From: Heligmosomoides polygyrus polygyrus
Lineage: Eukaryota > Nematoda > Chromadorea > Rhabditida > Heligmosomidae
DNA length: 64,000 bases
Direction of reading: 5' to 3'
Assembly (NCBI GenBank): GCA_947396885.1
Contig: OX377202.1
Location: forward strand, 31,487,407 to 31,551,406
Each line of letters begins with the position of its first letter. Positions within the stretch are counted from its first letter, which is position 1. Of this stretch, positions 13,068 through 23,341 are shown in pieces. The notes beneath the pieces were generated by a model that was not told the DNA's origin, searched no databases, and saw only the letters and a list, made by a program, of their open reading frames with translations. The position numbers were made by a program, and so were the translations under genes.

Positions 13068-13158
13068 CTGTTGCGCCTGGCGGGACTTGAACCCACACCC
13101 TCTGCTCTCCAAGCAGAATGCCTCGACGATATCGTGGATGTTACGTACGCTCCAACAG
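13068..13158 (-). repeat. tRNA-like sequence (pseudo-tRNA or SINE head)
   Basis: On the - strand the sequence ends in a good T arm (GTGGG TTCAAGT CCCGC) and has a five-pair anticodon stem (TCTGC / GCAGA) around loop TTGGAGA. If functional, that loop would present GGA. The D arm and the spacing before it are irregular, and the acceptor pairing is limited to about four bases (GTTG / CAAC). The sequence is therefore better called a tRNA-derived pseudogene or repeat than a working tRNA gene. Confidence 0.5.
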
Positions 13159-13412
13159 CGCTGGTGGTGTAAGACGTAGAATCCTAATCCGAGAACAGAG
13201 AGTGCGGGTTCGAGCACGAGTTTTCATCATAACAAAGCATCCTTATCAACATATATAGCCTCTCCTCCAGCCGCTCCCGACTCAAACAAAAGCAATAATT
13301 TAATAAAACAAGAAATACAAGAGAACAGCCACTAACACTTTTCTACTGAGCAATCAGCCTGGCTACAGCGTCGTCTCCATTCGTTTTTTCGTCTCACAAT
13401 TGCCATCCAGGA

Positions 13413-13544
13413 GCCAGATTCATCAACCGCTTACCGCCCTCTCATGGTGAGAACAACGAAAACCTCCTGATCTGACATTTATCAACATCGTTATTTAGCG
13501 GTATTTTCTCCATTAGAGGGCGCTAAACGGTTGATGAATCTGGC
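13413..13544. mobile_element. 132-bp MITE with 41-bp TIRs
   Basis: The left arm 13413-13453 and the right arm 13504-13544 are inverted copies with only a few mismatches. Their outer end reads GCCAGATTCATCAACCG, followed by a conserved CGCCCTCT block. About 50 bp of unrelated sequence lies between them. Size and structure fit a MITE. Its GATTCATCAACCG core resembles the outer ends of the elements at 9631 and 17995. Confidence 0.75.
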
Positions 13545-13812
13545 ACCATGACGTTGTTGCCATTCGAGCTTGGTGAAACTGAGGAACAGTCTTATTCGCA
13601 CCCAACTGGTATGCAAGTTGTGCCCGCCGTACTACGAGCATATCCTTTCTGGGGTCAACGTCTGATAAATAATCTTGGCGAAGGAACATTTTAGCTTTAC
13701 AAAGATTGGGAAATGAAAAAAAGCAAAACAACTTACACTTCTCAACTGCCCAACATAGTGTAAATATGGCAGTAGCTGAACTACATAAAACAAAATTATA
13801 GAACTTGCTTGA
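13545..13812. other. Unassigned DNA
   Basis: No feature recognised. Open frames of up to 110 codons on the - strand overlap the MITE end and have no motif. Confidence 0.4.
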
Positions 13813-13851
13813 TGTGGTGATGTCCGTTTCTCCACGTGGTGTCACTGGAAA
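13813..13851 (+). repeat. RTE-C 5'-end fragment
   Basis: Thirty-nine bases resemble the RTE-C 5' terminus seen at 14039 and, inverted, at 17598 and 45945: GATGTCCGTT(T/C)CTCCACG and TCACTGGAAAC. The match stops there, and the next 187 bp are unrelated. This may be a heavily decayed separate insertion or a duplicated 5' end. Confidence 0.5.
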
Positions 13852-14038
13852 CGGAGGAGCTCGTTCTTTCCCTAGCCTGCAGAGGGGCGGCGCTAATTCC
13901 GCGAGGAGCGTCCATAGAGGACGAGTTCACGCGATCGGCGCCGAGACCGATGTAGGAGTTACCAGCCATCAGCTGTTATGATCGATAGGATTGATGGAAA
14001 GTCATTCTGCGCTATATTCATCCTGACTCTGCCATTTT

Positions 14039-15362
14039 GGTGGCGATGTCCGTTCCTCCACGTGGTGCCACTGGAAACTGCTCGCTCTGCGAGCTTAAGC
14101 TAATCACGAACACTCGATTGCTGGCGACAGGACCTTGTGACTATCCGGCCTACAAAGACCCATGTCTCATCACATGATTGATGACGCTTAAGAGAACTAG
14201 AGATAGTGCTACGGCGTCCGCGGGAGCCGACGCGTAATCGCTAGACCCGGCGAGGGTCCCTGATGCGAGGGCGGCATGGGGGGCAACTACGCAGTCAAGT
14301 GACGAGGCTTTAAAGTCGTTCTATGTGGAAGTCCCAGGACCCCAGTGGTGTCAGTATGATCGTCTTCGAACGTTTCCGTGATGAGATAGCAAGCGTAGAA
14401 CGTTTCGGGGACCGCTTGATGAAGATTTTTTTCGCCGTGGGACAGCGACAATGTCATTTCTTTTCTGCGTACGCTTCGCAGACTGGCTGCTCGGAGCAAA
14501 TCAAGGACGAGTTCGGGCCCCTGCTTGATGAGAAAATAGCGGAAGGCCCGTCAGAAGATATGGTCGCTGTTGCAAGTGACCATAGTGGTCACGTCAGAGC
14601 AAAGAGGGGCGTTACAACTGCCGTGGTAGTTTTGACTGTGGGTCAAGAAACGCCGATGGTGAGCGCTTGAGTATGAGGACTCGCAGGACCTCACCATTGC
14701 GAACACCAAATTTCGAAAACGTGACTCACACCTTAGAACATAGTCAATCTGCGTTTTGGCGGGAACGTCACAAACGCGAAGACTGTGCCATGCGAGACGG
14801 TTGCCACACAACACCGTCCACTGATCTGCCTATTAAGTTCGCCTTCCGAGGCTGAGGCATGGCCGAGCGAAGTGGTCCAGCAAGGATCAATTGGTGGCGG
14901 TTGAGCGAGAAGTGACAGTAACACGACAGTAACAACCGTCGACGAAACCTGGAAAGGGGCTGCCGAAGCGATAATTCGGGCTGACGCCTCGAATTCGGCA
15001 CAACGAAGCCTGGACGGCGCTGGGTCGACAATCAGGCACAGCTCTGGACTGACAATGTGAGAGAAAAAGTCCGAGAAAAGAAGCGGCTCTATCACGTAAT
15101 TATCGGTGATAAAACAGTCCATAATTGGAAGAATTATCGAGAAGCCAAGAAAGCGGCAAAGAAGGCAGCGGCCGCTGCTAAAGCCGCACACTACGCTGAT
15201 GTGAGCGAAAAACTGGAGACGCGCGATGGTGAGCGTTATCTTTACCGACTCGCCAAAGTTCGCCGTCGCCAAGCAGAAGACATGGAGAACTTCGTCGGCA
15301 TTAATGATGAGGACGGTCATCTTCTTATGGATGGTGTGAGGGCTGTGAAGCGATGGCACGAC
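14039..15362 (+). pseudogene. RTE-C retrotransposon, host copy, 5' part
   Basis: This begins with the RTE-C 5' terminus GTGGCGATGTCCGTTC. It contains remnants of the AP-type endonuclease domain (14323-14670; the conserved GD(F/L) site is changed to SDHSGH) and then the Lys/Ala-rich linker between endonuclease and RT (15057-15362). The reading frame is broken repeatedly. The copy stops at 15362, exactly where an oppositely oriented RTE-C copy begins, and resumes at 17599 in the linker sequence (KRWHDYFEEIS). It is thus the older, interrupted host copy. Confidence 0.85.
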
Positions 15363-16438
15363 ATCTTCTTCTTCAGCGTTTGTCCCGCTTAGTTGCGGGG
15401 TCCGCTTTCCTGGAATGTTGGCGCCATTTCTCCCGATCAAATGCCTGATCAGGGTGCAACCCAGCCATCTTCAAGTCCTGATGCAGCGTATCAAGCCACT
15501 GCTGTTTTGGTCGTCCTCGTGGCCGCCTACCGGGCACATCAAGGTTAAGACCAGTCTTTCGGACAGTGTCACCTTTTGCGCGAAGGACGTGGCCGTACCA
15601 TCGCAGACGAGCTTCGCGCATCTTCTCAAATATCGGGGTGACACCGTACCTCTGCCGTATGGATTCGTTGCGTACTCGATCCAAACGCGTAACTCCGGCC
15701 GTCCACCGCAGCATTTTCGTTTCCATTACGCTGAGGCGCCTTTCAATTTCTTTGGTAACGGGCCAGCACTAGCTCCGTAAATAGCTGCAGGCCGGACGAC
15801 TGCTCTGTGGATCTTCGACGTGAGGCGCTCTGGCATCTTCCTGTCGCAGAGCACTCCCGTCGAGAACTTCGTCGGCATTAATGATGAGGACGGTCATCTT
15901 CTTATGGATGGTGTGAGGGCTGTGAAGCGATGGCACGACATCTTCTTCTTCAGCGTTTGTCCCGCTTAGTTGCGGGGTCCGCTTTCCTGGAATGTTGGCG
16001 CCATTTCTCCCGATCAAATGCCTGATCAGGGTGCAACCCAGCCATCTTCAAGTCCTGATGCAGCGTATCAAGCCACTGCTGTTTTGGTCGTCCTCGTGGC
16101 CGCCTACCGGGCACATCAAGGTTAAGACCAGTCTTTCGGACAGTGTCACCTTTTGCGCGAAGGACGTGGCCGTACCATCGCAGACGAGCTTCGCGCATCT
16201 TCTCAAATATCGGGGTGACACCGTACCTCTGCCGTATGGATTCGTTGCGTACTCGATCCAAACGCGTAACTCCGGCCGTCCACCGCAGCATTTTCGTTTC
16301 CATTACGCTGAGGCGCCTTTCAATTTCTTTGGTAACGGGCCAGCACTAGCTCCGTAAATAGCTGCAGGCCGGACGACTGCTCTGTGGATCTTCGACGTGA
16401 GGCGCTCTGGCATCTTCCTGTCGCAGAGCACTCCCGTC
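15285..16438. repeat. 577-bp perfect-looking tandem duplication
   Basis: The unit 15285-15861 is repeated immediately as 15862-16438. Proteins translated from both units are identical, and I see no base difference by eye. Each unit contains 78 bp of the host RTE-C linker, including one copy of the 16-bp target-site duplication, plus the last 499 bp of the nested element. The duplication therefore arose after the nested insertion, either in the genome or as an assembly or haplotype artefact. Confidence 0.9.
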
Positions 16439-17598
16439 TGAGAGCGCCATTGGGACCACGCTGCACTCACGCGTGAGTTGGCTTCAACGAGTAAACCGCC
16501 ATCGGACGCGATTGCTGATCCCAAGTACTTGAATACCGAAGTACGTGGCAGCTCAATGCAATTTACCTTAATGGAGCTGGACTCGTCTTCATCAGTCGTC
16601 ATATACTCGGTCTTCTTGACATTAAGTTTGAGTCCAAATCTCTCCAAGCGATCGCACCAAGCTTGTACCTGCCGCTGGAGTTCAATCTTATCTTCGCTAG
16701 CGAACATTACATCATCAGCATAAAGCAACGTCCAAGGGACTGGCTGCTGAAGATCACGCGATATGGCATCCATAACGACGACGAAGAGTAGTGGGGAGAG
16801 CGCAGTACCTTGATGTATTCCAATAGAGATGGGAACTCCATCGACGTGCCTGCTGCAGCTTGCACTCGACTCTTTGGACAAGAGTGCAGTATTCGTACCC
16901 ACTCTATGAGCTCTTCAGAAACTCAATGTTTCCGTAAGGCATACCATATCGCTTCACGCGGAACGCGATCAAAGCCCTTCTCCAAATCCAGGAAGGCAAG
17001 ATGCACCGGCTTCTGTTTCTCGCGCTGTTTTTCTATCAGAAGACGAACGGGGTGTATGGCATCGACTGTGCCACAACCAGCTACGAAGCCGCACTGGATG
17101 GTAGAGAGCTTGACGGTATCACAAATGCGCCCGTCGACAATTCGCTCGAAGATCTTCATGCTATGCGAAAGCAATCGGATCAGGGCCACCTCGTCTCTTG
17201 CACCGCACACAAGTCAATCTTCCTTCGCTCCAGTGCCTCTGCCAATCCAAAGGAGCGGCCCGACAACGTACCCACATTCAGTGTTGCGACGTGGGTCTTG
17301 CTTACGTTGCGGGACTTTTGGACTAGTTCAGTTTCCCCCCGATGCCGTCCTCGCATCAGGGACCCTCGCATACTTTTCACACTCGCCGGGTTTTGCGAGT
17401 GCGCGTCGGCTCCTGCGGACGCCGTAGCATTATCTCGTGAAACATTCAGCACCATCAACCATATGATGTGACATGGGCTGTTCGTAGGCCGGCCTGTCAC
17501 TAGGGCCTGTCGTCTGCATTCGAGTGTCCGTGTTCAGCTCGGCTCGCAAAAGCGAACAGTTTCCAGTGGCACCACGTGGAAGAACGGACATCGCCACC
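15363..17598 (-). mobile_element. Nested RTE-C copy, internally deleted
   Basis: An RTE-C retrotransposon on the - strand, inserted into the + strand copy. It is flanked by the 16-bp duplication GAAGCGATGGCACGAC (15347-15362 and 17599-17614). Its 5' end (17598) matches the family 5' terminus and its 3' end reads GCTGAAGAAGAAGAT. It encodes the endonuclease N-terminus (VATLNVGTLSG, CAVQETRW; 17180-17500), then jumps directly to the RT fingers (LLSHSMKIFERIVDGR). The catalytic YADD lies at 16711-16722 and the C-terminal RWYGHVLR / GRRPRGRPKQQW block follows. Roughly 1.2 kb of endonuclease and linker is missing, so it could only have moved with proteins supplied in trans. Confidence 0.9.
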
Positions 17599-18418
17599 GA
17601 AGCGATGGCACGACTACTTCGAGGAAATCTCGAATGTTGAATTTGCCTATCCTGCTACTCCACTGGCATCTCTTGTATACGGTACCGTTCAGAAGATCAC
17701 AGTGAGCGAAACCGAAGCAGCGCTGAGGAAGATGATGAAGATGGAATTCAGGCAAAGCCACTGGTCCCGATAACCTGTCAGCTGACAGGTGGAAGTCGAA
17801 GGGCTGGCGCCTTCTGACTGACAGAGCTTTTCAATCAGGTTGTTGCTGAGAAGAAAGCGCCTAAAAGTTGGCAGTAAAGCACGACTATTCCGATTTGGAA
17901 GAAGAAGTTACCGTCAAATTCGCCTTCTTTCGCATATCATGAAAGTCTTTGAGCGAATTGTCGATGGACGTATCCGGAATGTCGTCCAGGCGCCGGATTT
18001 ACCAACGCCTTGCAGCAACTTAAAAGAGACAAATATAGCCTGAATCCCTGATAGCGCGGTTTATCAAGCGATACGGCGAGCGATAAGCCGCGTTATCTGA
18101 CGATGAGTTTTTCGCTGTTAATTCGATGTTAAAGTTATATAAGTCGTTAATGAATCCGACCCTAGCTTTACACTAACCAGTGTGGTTTCGCCTCTGGCTG
18201 TGGCACCGTTAATGCCATTCAAGTCGTTCGTCTTCTGCTAAAGAAGCACCTCGAGAAACAGAAACCGGTGCATTTTGCCTTGCTGGACTTGGAGAAAGCC
18301 TTCGATCGCGTTTCGCGAAATGCTATATGGTACGTGTTGCGACAACATGGTATCTCTGAACATCTTATTGAGTGGGTGCGTATTTTGTACTCTTGCCCAA
18401 GGAGCCCTACCTGCAGAT
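17599..18418 (+). pseudogene. RTE-C host copy, RT part (interrupted)
   Basis: The continuation of the copy begun at 14039. It starts in the linker (AVKRWHDYFEEISNVEFAYP), passes the start of the RT with several frameshifts, is interrupted by a small TIR element at 17995-18157, and resumes with NQCGFASGCGTVNAIQ and HFALLDLEKAFDRVSR to LIEWVRILYSCPRS at about 18410. The YADD palm and the whole C-terminal region are missing. It ends abruptly at the next, independent RTE-C copy. Confidence 0.85.
17995..18157. mobile_element. 163-bp MITE inside RTE-C
   Basis: This interrupts the RT coding sequence between the words for the DGR(I)R region and the NQCGF region. Its ends are inverted: GGATTTACCAACG at the left, and GGATTCATTAACG reading inward from the right, followed by CTT(G/A) and AACTT blocks. 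An internal 10-bp hairpin (18056-18065 / 18082-18091) lies near the middle. The terminal motif resembles that of the 929-bp element at 9631. Confidence 0.7.
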
Positions 18419-18420
18419 AG

Positions 18421-19056
18421 GTGCAATTACCGTTCGATTCGCACAGCATGAAGGACTTTGAGCGAATCCTCGATAGACAATTCCGTGAAATCGTCAAGCT
18501 CTCCAACAACCAGATTGGCTTTGTGTCTAGTTGTGGAACCTTTGATGTTATTACACGTTGTCCGCCTCCTGTTAAAGAACCACCACGAGAAACAGAAGAG
18601 AGTGCATGTCGCCTTTCTCGACATGGAAAAGGCCTTTCGCGTCCTCTGAGAGGTTGTATGGTACGCCTCGCGACAACACAACGTACCTGAGGAACATATA
18701 GAGTGGGTGCGGATGCTCTACTCTTGCCCAGAGAGTGCAAGCAGCAGCTGGAACCTCAATGGAGCTTCCCCTCGGCTCAGCGTCTCAGCGTCTTGAAGAC
18801 GAAAATGCTGCGCTGGACGGCTGGAGTTACGCGTATGGACCGCATCCGAAATGATGCTATTCGGCAGAAGTTCGGTGTCGCGCCGATAGCGGACAAGATA
18901 TGCGAAGCTTTCCTGCGATGGTACGGCCACGCTTCGCGTGGAGAACAACAGGGCGTTTGCAAGATAGGCCTTGAACTGGAAGTATCTAGACAAACCTTTG
19001 GTGGATATATTCAACATTTCGATGGTGCCTGCCGAGGTTCCACGAGTTTGGAGGCA
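18421..19056 (+). pseudogene. RTE-C fragment, RT fingers and C-terminus
   Basis: A second, diverged RTE-C copy. It starts back at the RT motif (FERILDRQ, 18470) after the previous copy has already passed it. It reads HVAFLDMEKAF, frameshifts, then EEHIEWVRMLYSCPES. At about 18775 it jumps from the start of the palm to the C-terminal KTKMLRWTAGVTRMDR block, so the YADD motif is deleted. It continues to about 19056 and then decays. Confidence 0.8.
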
Positions 19057-19084
19057 TGAACTTGTAACTGCTATTTCTAAAGTA

Positions 19085-19830
19085 GCTGCTAGTCGGTGTC
19101 GCAATTTCGTTATATTAGCATGACTCCTGCTTCTCTCAAATTTATGGAAAGCATTATAAGGGAGTAGGTGTTGCCTGGTTAAGCTGTTTCACCAGAGCAG
19201 CATGGTTTTCTTCCAGGATTTTCAACGGCTACAAATCCCATAGACAGCTTGCATGATTGAAGACAATTCTTAAATCTAGGAAAATGGTAGACGTCGTGCA
19301 TATAGATTTATCTAAACCCTTTGATGAAGTCTGTCATTCAAAATTGCTTTGGAAATTGAAATCTTTAGGAATACACGCGACGCTTTTAAAATGATTTACC
19401 TTTTATCTGGAGAACTGGTTTATGACGGTCCGAGTCGGTTATGGCTTTTCCGGAAGGTACGCTTCTCCTACCGCAGGATTACATTTTTTCATTTCTGCTA
19501 TTTCTACTTAATACAGCTGTCATATTTAATGTTATTGAAGGTTTTGAAAATGTTGAGGAGAGAATGATCACATGTTGTAGTTTCAATGCTAGTTGATCTG
19601 GAGTGTCATTATTGTTTGATCTGTGACTACCAAACTAACCAATCAGGCGACCCCGTGGGCCCTATATGAGTGTGTCGTTCTCACACTAGTTGTTCAGCAT
19701 TCTTCTGCCTTATAAACATCTATTTCCGCCGTCGGATCTTCTTCAGATTACATCAAGTTTGAAGCCTATACTGACAACATCAAAATTTATGGAATATATG
19801 ACAGAGATAGAAGTGCTGAACATTTGATCG
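19085..19830 (+). pseudogene. CR1/Jockey-like RT fragment
   Basis: Translation pieces give an RT distinct from the RTE families: an HGF...STATNPIDSLHD block, then DVVHIDLSKPFDEVCHSKL and LWKLKSLGIHA (about 19280-19385), and later FEAYTDNIKIYG (about 19755) where active relatives carry ADD. The catalytic motif is mutated and stops and frameshifts interrupt the frame. The 5' and 3' ends of the element were not identified. Confidence 0.7.
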
Positions 19831-19964
19831 TTGTCTGCCGCGTCGAGCGGTCGGTCGTTCTTCCGTTAGAAGCGGCCGACCCTACTCGACTACTCGACCG
19901 CATGGGAACGGACTGGCAATGCTATCTTTACTATATATAATAGGGAGAGGCATGAGCCATGTCT

Positions 19965-20415
19965 GAAGCTTCGCCGCGCTGTCCGAGGCCCGCGGCGACA
20001 GCAGGTCTGCCCTGCTGACGACACATGAGGTGTTGACGGGAGACGTTGATCGGCTCATAGCATCTACTGTGTTTACGGAGTCATCATTATCATCTTTATC
20101 GTTATCTCTACTACCATTCTGAAGCCCACCGCGCTGTAAGAGGCCCGCCGCGCTGTCCGAAGCTCGCCGCGCTGTCCGAGGCCCGCGGCGACAGTGGGTA
20201 GGCCTGCTGACATTAGCTGTTGACGGAAGATGTTGATCGGTTCATCGCATCTACGGTGTTTAAGGAGTCATCATTATCATCTTTGTCATTATCATTACCA
20301 TCATTACGAAGCCCACCGCGCTGCCCGAGGCCCGCGGAGACAGCGGGTGTTTACTGCCAACGACACATGACCTGTAGATGGCGCATGTTGATCACATCTA
20401 GGGTGTTTATCGACC
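19965..20415. repeat. Minisatellite, about three degenerate units
   Basis: The word CGCTG(T/C)CCGAGGCCCGCGG starts at 19977, 20170 and 20319. Each is followed by GTTGAC(or similar), GATGTTGATCGG and TCATCATTATCATCTTT-type segments. Unit spacing is irregular (193 then 149 bp) because CCGCGCTG sub-blocks are themselves repeated within one unit. The array alternates GC-rich and CAT-rich parts and shows no coding potential. Confidence 0.7.
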
Positions 20416-20478
20416 AACTACCAGAGGGATGGACATCAATGAACAATCCATGAGGTCTCGAAAGACGTATCTGTTGGC

Positions 20479-21129
20479 GTGTACTTCTTCGTTCAGCAAC
20501 AGCAACAGCATATTGTTATGGCTGATGGTGTTTCGATCGGGCAGTCGGTCCTCTTAGTCGCTCAGAAAATCAATATCGATCGATATTATCCATTGGTTGA
20601 GCGGAGCTATTGGTTCTCGCCAGACTTAATCGATCTGGGTGGGTGTTCCGTGATTATGATGGCCGACGGGAGGTCGAGATCAGGCACCATGACGAAGTTT
20701 CGTACAGGCAATCAATATCGACCGATATTATTGATGTCATGTCAATGTCGTGGTCTGGAAGACGCTTCTTTTGATTTGGAAATTGTTCACTTTGATCTCG
20801 AGAGCATATATACTTCACGCGCTGGATTACTAAGCAATTTCTACCTGCCCAAGTCCTCCAATTTTAAAGGGTGGACCAGGAGAGGTCAGCGAAGAAAGTT
20901 CCTCGGACCTATGCTCAGTTCGACTACGGTTTTAACCAAGTCTTGCTCCTTGGTCCTCAATATTCGGCAGTGCTTTTACCAGTTTCCATACTATTATATG
21001 CAGACGAGGATAGTATTTTTGTCTCCAGTCACCTTTCCGAAATTCATCATACGTCGTGGCTTAAAGCACGACGACTGGACAGAAACGTCAGTAATTCGAT
21101 TAGGCTTGACGAGCTGCAATAGAATGTGA
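20479..21129 (+). other. Unassigned 216-codon open frame
   Basis: An uninterrupted + strand frame begins after a short CAG/CAA run that encodes five glutamines. The product is mixed and basic, with no signal peptide, transmembrane segment or family motif that I recognise. A second frame within it (20871-21122) contains LLYADEDSIF, faintly like an RT palm, but lacks supporting motifs. It may be decayed retrotransposon DNA rather than a gene. Confidence 0.3.
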
Positions 21130-21284
21130 ACAGAACCCTAGACGAAGCAGGAGTGCTACAGGCGTTTTCTTGAGTGCTGTACTGGAATGTTACTGATATT
21201 CAGCAAGGCATCATTCGATCTGTAGTTGGCGTTCGTTTGTACATGTACGACTTCGAAGCTAGGGATGCTTCCTTACCCAGCGTT

Positions 21285-21440
21285 GGTTGCCGGCGAAGCC
21301 GGCGACCGCCGCCGTGTGAGGAATCATCCCCAGCTAGGTTTCTTCCCAGCGTCGCCCGCCATATCCGAAGCCGGCGAAGCCGGCAAGCCTGGCGTGGCCC
21401 GCACGTCCAGCGTACGGCGCCGGCGAAGCCGGCGACGGAC
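21285..21440. repeat. GC-rich palindromic words upstream of RTE-B
   Basis: The 15-base near-palindrome GCCGGCGAAGCCGGC occurs three times, at about 21289, 21374 and 21419. Each can fold as a 6-bp stem with a GAA loop. The surrounding GC content is well above that of the flanks. It lies just 5' of the RTE-B endonuclease region and could belong to its 5' untranslated part or to a separate small element. Confidence 0.6.
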
Positions 21441-21479
21441 GCTGGTCCCAGTATGATAACGATTCTGCCGAACCAAAGA

Positions 21480-23341
21480 ATCGCCAGGACGCCTTCAATT
21501 CTGGACGTGTCGACACATCTGGGACACGACATGGAGTCTGCTTCCTGTTATCCACCTACAACGCCAGGTCTGTCTCTTCCAATGCCGATTTGTAAGCTCT
21601 TCTCGAAGCGGCGAGTCACATTAAATACCATGTGATCGCCTTACAAGGGACGAAGGGCAGATCTAACGATGTTCGAATGCTAAAGGATGGAACTCTTGTC
21701 ATTCGTGGAGAGAAAGTTCCATCACGAAACGTCGGTGGCGTTGGATTCGTCGTGCACCCAACAGTCGCCCCACACGTCGATTCGCATGAAATCCTGTCTC
21801 CTCGCCTCGCAGTGCTTCGAATCCAGCTAGCGCGCCAGAGAAACATCTCCATTACTACTCTCCGAGATCAACAGCTGATGAGGCCGAACTGAACGCGTTC
21901 CACGAACAGCTGGAGATAGTGATACGCAGAGAGAAGTCTTTCTACAAGTTCGTCGTAGGAGACTTCAACGCTAGGATAGGAAAGGCAAGGGAGGACGAAT
22001 ACAGGATTGGAAAGTTTGGGATTGGCGACAGAAACGAAAACGGAAACCGTCTTGCTGGGCTCATAACCACGACTCGACTCTTCCATGAAACTCGTTATTC
22101 CGGAAAAAAGAACATCGTCGCTGGACATGGGAGTCTCCCAACGGCACGACACATGCGGAGATCGATCATATAATGTCCAACAGAAGGTGGTGCCTCTTAG
22201 ACACTTCTGTTGTACCTTCCTTCTGTACCGGATCCGATCATCGCCTCCTCCGAACTAAAATCAAGTTCGATCATAAAATAGAGAAGGGCGCCTGCTACTG
22301 CTCAAAGGGGAGAAAACACGTCGTATACGACGAGACCATTCTGGACGAATCGCTATGACTGGCGCATCGAGGAGAACCCGACCGAAGACTACGAGTTACT
22401 GCTGAAACGCCTTCATGCCTGTGCTCATTTAGCTTAAATTTCTCGAAGAACTAGCTTTGATCGTATATCGACAACAATAAAGAAGCTACTCGAGGAAAGA
22501 AGAGCACTGAGGCTCAATCCGAATGCAACTCACCTGGAACGACTGATGGCCAACATCTGTTGCAGAAAGGCATTGCAGAAGGATTTAGAAGAACACAGGA
22601 AGAAAAGGATACTGGAAGTCGCTCAACAAAAATCAAGTCTGAAGAAGTGTCGTCGGGACATCACCGATCACAGCATTCCATTCACGGCTCTACGAAATGA
22701 AGACGGCATCGTCACCATATCTCGCTTCAAAATGGAATCAATAACAAAGCGGTTCTATACCAATTTGTTCCGCTCCAAAACTTCCGTACCGAACCCATCT
22801 ATCCCCACTGGTGGAACAGCTCCACGGATTCTTCCCTCGGAAGTACGAGCTGCGATACAGAGCATGAAGAAAGGAACGGCTCCCGGAGTAGACAACATCA
22901 CGGCCGACTTTCTTCGAGCAGGACAACATCACCTGCACTCAATTCGCATCGCACATGACGTCCTATCTTCAGAGGGAAAGGATTCCAGACCAGTGTAGGA
23001 ACTCGCGCACCGTCATTCTTCACAAAAAGGGTGACAGAGACGATCTGATGAACTATCGACCAATATGCTTGTTGAGCGTGCTCTACAAGCTATTCACGAA
23101 AATCATTCTTGAGCGCATATCGCGAACATTGGATGAAGCGCAACCGGTAGAACAAGCTGGATTTCGTCGAGGATTCAGCTGCGTGGACCACATCCAAAAC
23201 GTCGCGAGGGTCATCGAAGTATGTAGGGAGTACCATCTGCCCCTTGTCCTAACCTTTGTCGACTACGAAAAGGCCTTTGACGAAACGAATGCAATTCTGT
23301 CAGCACTTGTCGACCAGGGAGTGGACCCGTCCTACGTAAGA
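21480..23341 (+). pseudogene. RTE-B retrotransposon, 3' end missing
   Basis: An RTE-type ORF in several frames. The endonuclease N-terminus (STYNARSVSSNADL, about 21545) is followed by [18 protein letters not shown] (about 21958-21981) and SDHRLLR (about 22237). The RT region gives [55 protein letters not shown] and LTFVDYEKAFDE. The sequence breaks off at about 23341 after DPSYVR, before the catalytic palm. Loss of the 3' half is unusual for a retrotransposon copy and points to a later deletion or insertion. The nearest relative here is RTE-A; the two are clearly different lineages from RTE-C. Confidence 0.85.

Noticed and set aside
15373..16357. Pairs of identical 117-121 codon frames on both strands as duplicated genes
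   Set aside because: They are the RTE-C C-terminus and its antisense shadow, present twice because of the 577-bp tandem duplication.
14039..17598. Twin-priming inversion of a single RTE element
   Set aside because: The opposite-strand parts first looked like one 5'-inverted copy. The presence of two 5' termini, the host sequence resuming at 17599 and the 16-bp duplication at both junctions show two separate elements, one nested in the other.
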